13,377 nt of DNA from UBA4421 sp002470275. Its GTDB lineage: Bacteria; Pseudomonadota; Gammaproteobacteria; Pseudomonadales; Azotimanducaceae. Shown here one piece after another: positions 1-5,734 of this stretch. The position numbers and the translations under genes are program-made. Position 1 is the stretch's first letter. Each line of letters begins with the position of its first letter. The notes beneath the pieces were generated by a model, which saw only the letters and a program-made list of their open reading frames with translations, was not told the origin of the DNA and did not search any database. The stretch spans positions 1 through 13,377 of the forward strand of contig CAJXDR010000054.1 in NCBI GenBank assembly GCA_913052345.1, in the 5' to 3' direction.

Positions 1-288
1 GTGGCCCTTCACCTGGCTGCCAATACCCAAGGTGAAGCGCCCCGCGCTGGCACGCTGAATATCCCAGCCCAAGTTCGCTGCCACCATGGGGCTGCGTGAA
101 AACGCGATAGCAATGTTTGTGCGCAGCTCTAGGGTCTCGGTATGGGTTGCGGCGACGGCTAGGGGCAGAAAGGCGTCCTGTCTATTTTCCTGGGTAGAGA
201 CACCGCTAAAACCACCCTCTTCGACGGCCTTAGCGGCCGCACCAACAGCGTTTAGATCATGAGCGGGTAAGCCGGTATTAACCTTCAC
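1..288 (-). CDS. F420-dependent luciferase-like (LLM class) oxidoreductase, N-terminal part
   Basis: Partial gene: 96 codons from the start are visible and the rest lies beyond the left edge. The translation begins VKVNTGLPAHDL and contains ELRTNIAIAFSRSPMVAANL and ASAGRFTLGIGSQVKGH. These match the first beta-alpha units of the LLM TIM barrel, and most closely the TIGR03617-type F420-dependent subgroup, which has the same NTGLPAHDL opening and RSPM...LGxGxQVxGH signature (from memory of the family). Such enzymes use reduced F420 or FMN for hydride transfer or monooxygenation; the substrate cannot be read. The GTG at 286-288 is chosen because GAGGA lies 9 nt upstream, inside the end of the GST gene, whose stop is only 5 bp away. 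The gene therefore looks translationally coupled to that operon. Cofactor assignment is from family similarity only. Confidence 0.8.
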   Translation of the reverse strand, partial: MKVNTGLPAHDLNAVGAAAKAVEEGGFSGVSTQENRQDAFLPLAVAATHTETLELRTNIAIAFSRSPMVAANLGWDIQRASAGRFTLGIGSQVKGH

Positions 289-293
289 CGGAG

Positions 294-908
294 CTATTCC
301 TCTTGTTTGCGTCGTGCGCTCTGAAATGCCGGGCGCTGCATCATCGCTTCTAAATAGCGCCTGCAGTTAGGCTTGTAGCGATCATCCAGCCCGAGGTTCG
401 CGCCAAAGAAGAGCGCATAACCGACAACAATGTCGGCGATCGTAAACTTATCGGCGACCAAGAAATCCTTGCCTTCAAGGGCCTGTTCCACCGAGCGCAA
501 TCGGGATAGATACCAAATAGTGTAGTCCTCTACCACCTGGGGATTTCGTCGTTCCTCCGGTTCAAGATGGGCATAGCGCAGCACCAGGGTTTGAGGGAAG
601 GTGAGCGTTGCGTCGCTGCGATGCAGCCAGTTGAGATATTCACCGTAGCCTCGCTCGTTCACCCCAATGCCAATGGGATGAGGCCCATAACGATCGATGA
701 GGTACTGACAGATGCCTGCGGATTCAGTCATTACCAGGCCACCGTCGGTAAATGCAGGCACGGTTCCTAGGGGGTTGATGTCCAGAAAGCCTGGGTGGGC
801 TGCTCTCGGCGGAAAGGCCATGTTGATAAGCTCATATTCCAGCCCCATTTCCTCCAGGGTCCAGAGGGGTCGCAATGAACGTGCATTCCGACAGTGATAT
901 AGCTTCAT
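294..908 (-). CDS. Glutathione S-transferase family protein
   Basis: A 204-residue protein, the usual length for a cytosolic GST. The N-terminal thioredoxin-like domain covers about residues 1-75: MKLYHCRNARS opening, NPLGTVPAF with the cis-proline Pro51, and the Glu62-Ser63 pair in TESAGICQYL that normally binds the gamma-glutamyl part of glutathione. The all-helical C-terminal domain follows and carries the N-capping box FTIAD (Thr156-Asp159). The candidate catalytic residue is Ser11 or Cys6 in the first loop; which one is not decided by sequence alone. The start at 908 has a strong site GGGAGGAG about 9 nt upstream. The gene lies 50 bp after the second acyl-CoA dehydrogenase and 5 bp before the LLM oxidoreductase, so it is probably in the same transcript. 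A role in conjugating or isomerising a reactive pathway intermediate is plausible but only contextual. Confidence 0.9.
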   Translation of the reverse strand: MKLYHCRNARSLRPLWTLEEMGLEYELINMAFPPRAAHPGFLDINPLGTVPAFTDGGLVMTESAGICQYLIDRYGPHPIGIGVNERGYGEYLNWLHRSDATLTFPQTLVLRYAHLEPEERRNPQVVEDYTIWYLSRLRSVEQALEGKDFLVADKFTIADIVVGYALFFGANLGLDDRYKPNCRRYLEAMMQRPAFQSARRKQEE

Positions 909-946
909 TTCTTTACTCCTCCCTCACGAACTCGCGTCGCTTAAGC

Positions 947-969
947 CTCAGGTAGTCCTTAAACCTGAG
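947..969. repeat. Inverted repeat around stop of second ACAD gene
   Basis: CTCAGGT (947-953) and ACCTGAG (963-969) are perfect 7-bp complements with a 9-nt loop that contains the TAA stop (959-961) of the acyl-CoA dehydrogenase. In the transcript this would form a hairpin just before the GST ribosome binding site. No T-run follows, so mRNA stabilisation or processing is as likely as weak termination. Confidence 0.4.
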
Positions 970-2083
970 CGGCTTCGTCAAGCAAAAGCGGCGCGAGCAG
1001 GCTCCGATGATAGGCAGCATCGCCAAACTGATACTGACACCAAAGTGCTCGCCTGAGAAACAACTGTGCATCGCAGTCATAGGTGAAACCAAAACCGCCA
1101 TGAAACTGGACCGCTCGATCTCCGGCATAGGCAAAGGCCTCACTGCCCTGGGCCTTGGCCATACGAATCGCAGTTTCAGTGGCTTCGGCATCCTCTGCAG
1201 CGACGCAGGTGGCGGCCCGGTAAAGATGAGACCGGCTAGCTTCCACAGACAGCAGTATCTGTACGCTCGGATGCTTTAGGGACTGATAGCTGCCGATGAA
1301 TTGATCGAATTGTTTGCGCGTCGTTAGGTAGTCAACGATGACATGCAGTACCCCCGCGAGGCCGCCCGCAATTTCGGCGCTGATCAACAGCATTGCCGAC
1401 TGCTCGATTGCATCGAAATTGGTGCCGTCAAGCAGCTGGTCAGAGGGAATAGTGATGCCGTCTAGGGTCAAGGTGTAGCTGCGCCGTGTTTCATCGATCA
1501 CCGTTTCTCGCTGCAGTGCGGCTTGGGGTATCTGATCGTCAGTCAACAGCAGCAGCCTAGGTTCATCTGCCAGCAAAACGGAAACCACAATGACCTGGGC
1601 CTGGGTGGCATCTAGCACGAAACACTTTTTCCCGGTGAGTCGCAGCTGATCCCCTTCTGGCTCGGCCTTGCTGCAAAGTTCCCGCAGCCGCCAGTTGCCG
1701 TCCTCCTCGGTCAGGGCGACGGACCCCACAGTGCCCGTCGCAAGCTCAGGCAGCCATGTCTGACGTTGGGTCTCACTGCCCGAAGTCACCAACGCTTGAA
1801 CCGCCAGCGTAGTTGCCAAAAATGGGGAACCCATGAGGTGGCGGCCCATGCTCTCCACCACCGGCACCACATCCGCCATGCTGAGCCCAAGGCCGCCATA
1901 CTCCTCAGGAATACTGATCCCAAGCCAGCCTAAGTCAGCCATCTGACGCCAGATCTCCGCACTCGTGCTGTGCTCCTCCGCGATTTGCCGACGCACTGCA
2001 TCCGGGGGAGAGTTATCCCTACAAAAATCCATAGCCGTTTCCAGCAGCATGGTTTGTTCTTCAGAAAACTCGATGCTTGCCAT
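959..2083 (-). CDS. Acyl-CoA dehydrogenase, FAD-site partner subunit (no catalytic Glu visible)
   Basis: A 374-residue acyl-CoA dehydrogenase family protein. It has the N-terminal helical domain (LGWLGISIPEEYGGLGLS, residues 51-69), a middle beta domain that is divergent around SVALTEEDGN, and a C-terminal helical domain. The FAD-contacting motif DYLTTRKQFDQFIGSYQSLKH (from Asp251, with Arg256 and Gln258) and QFHGGFGFTYDCDAQLFLRR (from Gln326) are intact. The catalytic glutamate is not found in either usual place: the protein ends soon after LFLRRALW without the GTxQI segment, and no Glu-Arg pair occurs at the helix-G position. It sits 32 bp downstream of another ACAD that shows the opposite pattern, which suggests the two form a heteromeric enzyme. 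The start at 2083 is preceded by AGGAG at about 11 nt. Substrate unknown; a branched or side-chain acyl-CoA is likely from context. Confidence 0.9.
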   Translation of the reverse strand: MASIEFSEEQTMLLETAMDFCRDNSPPDAVRRQIAEEHSTSAEIWRQMADLGWLGISIPEEYGGLGLSMADVVPVVESMGRHLMGSPFLATTLAVQALVTSGSETQRQTWLPELATGTVGSVALTEEDGNWRLRELCSKAEPEGDQLRLTGKKCFVLDATQAQVIVVSVLLADEPRLLLLTDDQIPQAALQRETVIDETRRSYTLTLDGITIPSDQLLDGTNFDAIEQSAMLLISAEIAGGLAGVLHVIVDYLTTRKQFDQFIGSYQSLKHPSVQILLSVEASRSHLYRAATCVAAEDAEATETAIRMAKAQGSEAFAYAGDRAVQFHGGFGFTYDCDAQLFLRRALWCQYQFGDAAYHRSLLAPLLLDEAAQV

Positions 2084-2111
2084 ATCGTTGCCTGCTCCTG
2101 GCTCAATATCT

Positions 2112-2123
2112 AGGGCTAGCCCT
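2112..2123. repeat. 12-bp perfect palindrome over ACAD stop codon
   Basis: AGGGCTAGCCCT is self-complementary and contains the TAG stop (2116-2118) of the upstream acyl-CoA dehydrogenase; a second in-frame TAG follows at 2110-2112. It has no loop and no T-run, so it is not a standard terminator. It could be chance in a GC-rich codon context. Confidence 0.4.
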
Positions 2124-3318
2124 TCGGCAAGCCGAGTACGCGCTCACCAATAATGTTGTGTTGAATCTGGCTGGTGCCGCCGCCGATGGTGCCGGAGAAG
2201 GCATTCAAATAGGAGCGCTGCCAGAGGCCGCCATCCACCGCGTCCTGACTGACATAGCGAGCGCCATTCGCTCCCTGCAGAGATAGAGCAAACTGACACA
2301 TGCGCCGCTTGAGTTCGGTGGCGCGCAGCTTGCCCGACAGACTCGTAGCCGTTGGCCAGTCTCCAGCTAAGGCCGGGACCTTAGCTCGCGCCCCCATCAG
2401 CGCATTATTTTGAGATTCCGTAATCAGCTTTACGAGTTCTTCTCGAATATGCCCATCCTCTATGGCCGGACGGCCATTGCGACGAGCTCTTCTAGCCAGC
2501 TCAACGATATCGTTGATGTTCAAATCCATCATCGACAATCCTCCGGCTTGACCACCCACTGCGCCGCGCTCAAAGGTCAGAGTCGCCATGGCTACCTGCC
2601 AGCCCTGACCCTCACTGCCCATCATGCAGGAGGCGGGAATGCGCGCATCGTTAAAGAAGGTCTGACAGAAGCCATATTCACCCGTCAGTTTTTTTATGGG
2701 CCTGGGTTCGACGCCGTCTCGATTCATGGGTGCCAGAAAGAAACTTAGCCCCGCATATTTATTCGGGCCTTCGTTAGAGGTTCGGGCCAGTAGGATCATG
2801 TATTTAGCGTAGGAGCCGAGACTGGTCCAGATCTTAGAGCCGTTGATGACATACTCATCACCATCCTTAACTGCCTTACACTGGGCTCGACCCAAATCTG
2901 AGCCGTGATCTGGCTCGGAAAAACCCTGACACCAAATGTCTTCAGCACTCAAGATACCCTTGATGTACTTCTGCTTATCTTCGTCCGACCCCATGTGCAG
3001 GATTAGCGGCCCTGCCCAGTTGAGTCCAATGGTATTCGGCAAAAATGGAACTCGGTGTTTGGCCATAGCCTTGGTGGCGATATCCTGAAATACCTGGTCC
3101 ATGCCGCCGCCGCCGTACTCTTTTGGCCAGGCCATACCGACATAGCCGTTTTCATAGACCTTGTTCTGCCAATCTCGCAAAAATTCAAACTGACTATCAG
3201 TGCCAACCTCCATGAAGGTCTCGGGCAAGATAAACCCCGGGTCTCCAGGCTTATGCTCAGCAAACCAGCGATCTGCCTGCTCCTCGAAGTCCGCGATCTC
3301 CGCTTGACTGATGCTCAT
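2116..3318 (-). CDS. Acyl-CoA dehydrogenase, catalytic-Glu subunit
   Basis: A 400-residue acyl-CoA dehydrogenase (flavin-dependent alpha,beta-desaturation of acyl-CoA). Visible: GMAWPKEYGGGG (61-72), the FAD/substrate segment CQGFSEPDHGSDL (130-142), KIWTSLGSYAKY (162-173), and the C-terminal tail GTSQIQHNIIGERVLGLP. Where medium-chain enzymes carry their C-terminal catalytic Glu there is Gly (SGTIGGGTSQI). Glu250 of TLTFERG aligns with the helix-G catalytic Glu of isovaleryl-CoA and long-chain dehydrogenases. The RxQF FAD motif is absent: the corresponding region reads ELARRARRNGRP. The start at 3318 is preferred over an upstream in-frame ATG at 3423 because it has GGGGGAAGGA just upstream and avoids overlapping the TetR gene, and because the protein then begins MSISQAEIADFEEQ as ACADs do. 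The stop lies in a perfect 12-bp palindrome. Likely partner of the downstream ACAD. Confidence 0.92.
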   Translation of the reverse strand: MSISQAEIADFEEQADRWFAEHKPGDPGFILPETFMEVGTDSQFEFLRDWQNKVYENGYVGMAWPKEYGGGGMDQVFQDIATKAMAKHRVPFLPNTIGLNWAGPLILHMGSDEDKQKYIKGILSAEDIWCQGFSEPDHGSDLGRAQCKAVKDGDEYVINGSKIWTSLGSYAKYMILLARTSNEGPNKYAGLSFFLAPMNRDGVEPRPIKKLTGEYGFCQTFFNDARIPASCMMGSEGQGWQVAMATLTFERGAVGGQAGGLSMMDLNINDIVELARRARRNGRPAIEDGHIREELVKLITESQNNALMGARAKVPALAGDWPTATSLSGKLRATELKRRMCQFALSLQGANGARYVSQDAVDGGLWQRSYLNAFSGTIGGGTSQIQHNIIGERVLGLPKG

Positions 3319-3377
3319 CGTCCTTCCCCCTAAGATTAAATCCTTTGTCCGGCAGGCCGTGTTGCCGCTTGCCAGGG

Positions 3378-4001
3378 CTACTGCTGTCGTAAACGCAGCA
3401 AGGGCCCTACCAATTCTATCCACTTACTCATGTATTCCAGGGTGGTTTCCTGGCTCACCCCGTATTGTTCCTGCAACAGAAGCCCGCGCATAAAGCTACG
3501 CGTCATATTGAGGAGCATGACTACATCGGCATCCTCACCGCTGCTGGCCGTAAAATTTTGCAGTGACTGCTGGTCCATGCGCTGACCCCAGGCCACCAGC
3601 TGTGCCGAGATACGCGCCTGCAGCATCTTATCCGTGCGCGCCGCATTCAGCACTTCCAGCAACGCCCGGTAGGAGGTGGTATTCACGAAGCGCTGCCACA
3701 TATCGAGCAGCGAGGCTTCGACATCCGCTGGCTTTCGGCCCTTTTGAAAAGTACGCAGCAGCAGCATATCCACCGTGGCCGCGATCAGGTCCTCCTTGCC
3801 GGGAAAGTGATACTGCACTGCCCCCTTGGATACGCCGGCCCGCTGGGCAACGCGATTGATCGTCGTTTCAGCGTAGCCCACCTCCGCCAGCAGCTTGATG
3901 GTGGATCGGCAAATAACATCACGTGATCGCGCGCTTTTTGCCTGCTGTAGACTGACCTCTGCGCGCACATGACCTCCTTCCTTTCGCCGGGAAGTTAACA
4001 T
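3378..4001 (-). CDS. TetR/AcrR family transcriptional regulator
   Basis: A 207-residue (or 196-residue) one-component regulator. The N-terminal DNA-binding domain shows the TetR helix-turn-helix: TTINRVAQRAGVSKGAVQYHF (46-66) followed by GKEDLIAATVD. The C-terminal ligand/dimer domain (about 85-205) is helical and too variable to name an effector; by context this would be an acyl-CoA or related pathway intermediate. The gene is divergent from the carboxylase operon and 59 bp upstream of the first ACAD gene in the same direction, the classic layout for a local autoregulated repressor (compare AtuR of the Pseudomonas atu cluster, a TetR protein). The start is uncertain: ATG at 4001 has only a weak AAGG upstream, whereas GTG at 3968 has a near-perfect AAGGAGGT with short (3-4 nt) spacing. 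Autoregulation is inferred, not shown. Confidence 0.9.
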   Translation of the reverse strand: MLTSRRKEGGHVRAEVSLQQAKSARSRDVICRSTIKLLAEVGYAETTINRVAQRAGVSKGAVQYHFPGKEDLIAATVDMLLLRTFQKGRKPADVEASLLDMWQRFVNTTSYRALLEVLNAARTDKMLQARISAQLVAWGQRMDQQSLQNFTASSGEDADVVMLLNMTRSFMRGLLLQEQYGVSQETTLEYMSKWIELVGPLLRLRQQ

Positions 4002-4081
4002 AAAAAAACCTTATGACTGGCTTTTTTTTCTGCTAGGTTAGCCGGCCTTAATCGTCTTATCGTCGACCTCGGGGGGAGCGC
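4002..4081. promoter_or_regulatory. Divergent promoter/operator region between tetR and carboxylase operon
   Basis: The only space between the two divergent transcripts. It contains an A7-CC (4002-4010) and GG-C-T8 (4019-4029) inverted arrangement around TTATGACT, with a one-base interruption in the right arm, an A/T-rich symmetric element suited to promoter or operator function. Further on it has a near-palindrome TTAGCCGGCCTTAA (4038-4051) and a direct repeat ATCGTC-TT-ATCGTC (4051-4064). GGGGGGAG just before the 4082 ATG is the ribosome binding site of the carboxylase beta gene. I could not fix convincing -35/-10 boxes: TTATGA, 17 bp, TAGGTT on the plus strand is a weak candidate. Operator identity is inference from the divergent layout. 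Confidence 0.55.
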
Positions 4082-5734
4082 ATGCCGATACTGGAATCAA
4101 AGCTGGACACCAGAGCCGACGTCTTCCAGCGAAATAGAGAAGATATGCTGGAGACGCTATCAGAGCTCCAGGCGCTGTATGACGAAGCAGCAGAGGGTGG
4201 CGGCAAAGACGCCGTCGAACGGCTGCGCAAGCGCGGCAAGATGCCCATCCGCGAGCGCATTTCACACGTGCTGGACCGCGACTCTGCCTTTCTTGAGATT
4301 AGCCCGCTGGCCGCCTGGCGATCGCCCTACGACATCGGATCTGGCTTCGTTGTCGGCATTGGCGTTATTGAAGGGGTTGAATGCGTCATCCTGGGCCATG
4401 ACCCCTCTGTTCGCGCTGGGGCCTTCAACCCGTTCAACGGGAAAAAACTCATGCGCGGCCTCGAGATCGCTCGAGAAAACCGCATGCCCTACGTTCAGTT
4501 TGTCGAGAGCGCGGGAGCAGATCTGCGCGGCGACAGCGGGGGTAGCGGAGGCGACCCTAACGCTGCTGCGGAAGCCGCGCTGCGACGCGAACTGAGTCAT
4601 TTCGCAGAATCCGGTCGTCTTTTTTATGAGATCTCAGAGCTCTCTAAGTTGCGTATTCCTACTGTTTCAGTGATCTTCGGCGCCGCTACGGCCGGTGGCG
4701 CATATCAGCCTGGGATGAGCGATTACAACATCATGGTCAAGAACCAAGCCATGGTGTCGTTGGGCGGACCACCGCTGGTCAAGATGGCCACAGGCGAGGA
4801 TGCAGACGCCGAAAGCGTGGGTGGAGCCGATATGCACACCCAAACTTCTGGATTGGGCGATTACCTCGCGCAGGACGAAATGGATGGCATTCGCATCTGT
4901 CGAGAGGTGGTCTCGCATCTAAACTGGCGCAAGCTCGGGCCTGAACCCACGACTGATTATCAAGAGCCCATACATGATGCGGACGATATGCTGGGCATGG
5001 TGTCTAAGGATTTAAAAAGCCCCCTGGATATTCGAGAGATCATCATGCGCATCACCGATGGCTCCACGTTCGAGGAGTTCAAACCGCTTTATGGTCCGAC
5101 CGTAGTCTGCGGCTGGTCATCGATACATGGCTATCCCGTGGGCATTATCGGGAACAACGGTGCGCTCTTCTCAGAGTCAGCAGAAAAGGCCGCCCAATTT
5201 ATCCAGCTTTGCAATCAGGTAGATGTGCCGCTGCTTTTCTTGCACAACATCACCGGCTTTATCGTCGGTACAGACTTTGAGCAGGGTGGGATCACCAAAA
5301 ACGGCTCAAAGATGGTCAACGCTGTTTCCAACTCCACTGTGCCCCATATCACGGTGATCGTCGGGGCCTCTTATGGGGCGGGCAACTACGGCATGAGCGG
5401 CAGGGCCTTCGGCACCAAGTTCACCTACATCTGGCCGCACTCAAAAATTGCGGTTATGGGTCCATCAGTAATGGCTGGGGTAATGACGTTGGTTGGCCGC
5501 GCCGGCGCGGAAAGACGGGGCGTTGAGTTCGACGAAGAGGCGGATGCCAAACGCGCGGCCTTCGCCGAGCATTGGGCCGAAGAACGATCCAAGGGCCTCT
5601 ACGCAACCTCAAGGGTGGCTGACGACGGGATGATCGACCCAAGAGATACCCGCGCCGTTATCGCCATGTCACTCTCGGCATGTCACAACAACAAAGTTGA
5701 AGGCACCAAGGAGTACGGCACATGGCGCATGTAA
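4082..5734 (+). CDS. Acyl-CoA carboxylase beta subunit (carboxyltransferase), MCC/GCC-related
   Basis: A 550-residue carboxyltransferase that would move CO2 from carboxybiotin to an acyl-CoA. It has both crotonase-fold halves: the N-half oxyanion segment GAATAGGAYQPGMSDY (from Gly200) and the C-half segment GASYGAGNYGMSGRAF (from Gly428), followed by IWPHSKIAVMGPSVMAGVM. The SYGAGNYGMSGRAF form is that of methylcrotonyl/geranyl-CoA carboxylases rather than propionyl-CoA carboxylases. Unlike those, the stretch after VESAGADL is GDSGGSGGDPNAAAEAAL and the residue before GRLFY is Ser177, where MCC has Phe and, as I recall, GCC has Gly. That position is reported to control pocket size, so the substrate may be unusual. 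First gene of the operon; start has GGGGGGAG upstream, and its 3' end overlaps the alpha-subunit gene by 13 bp. Exact substrate not determinable from sequence. Confidence 0.93.
   Translation: MPILESKLDTRADVFQRNREDMLETLSELQALYDEAAEGGGKDAVERLRKRGKMPIRERISHVLDRDSAFLEISPLAAWRSPYDIGSGFVVGIGVIEGVECVILGHDPSVRAGAFNPFNGKKLMRGLEIARENRMPYVQFVESAGADLRGDSGGSGGDPNAAAEAALRRELSHFAESGRLFYEISELSKLRIPTVSVIFGAATAGGAYQPGMSDYNIMVKNQAMVSLGGPPLVKMATGEDADAESVGGADMHTQTSGLGDYLAQDEMDGIRICREVVSHLNWRKLGPEPTTDYQEPIHDADDMLGMVSKDLKSPLDIREIIMRITDGSTFEEFKPLYGPTVVCGWSSIHGYPVGIIGNNGALFSESAEKAAQFIQLCNQVDVPLLFLHNITGFIVGTDFEQGGITKNGSKMVNAVSNSTVPHITVIVGASYGAGNYGMSGRAFGTKFTYIWPHSKIAVMGPSVMAGVMTLVGRAGAERRGVEFDEEADAKRAAFAEHWAEERSKGLYATSRVADDGMIDPRDTRAVIAMSLSACHNNKVEGTKEYGTWRM

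Noticed and set aside
913..1191. 92-codon minus-strand open frame across the ACAD C-terminus and the GST leader
   Set aside because: Lies mostly in another frame of a well-supported acyl-CoA dehydrogenase, has low-complexity Pro/Arg/Ser composition and no recognisable motif.
3340..3377. CGGCA/TGCCG inverted repeat between the TetR gene and the first ACAD as a terminator
   Set aside because: Only 5 bp of stem with an 8-nt loop and no T-run on the minus strand; too weak to call, and the two genes are probably co-transcribed.
3319..3423. 35-residue N-terminal extension of the first acyl-CoA dehydrogenase (ATG at 3423)
   Set aside because: It would overlap the TetR gene by 46 bp; the ATG at 3318 has a strong Shine-Dalgarno site and gives a normal ACAD N-terminus. 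The signal-like look of the extension (LAAFTTAVALA) comes from antiphase reading of the TetR 3' end.
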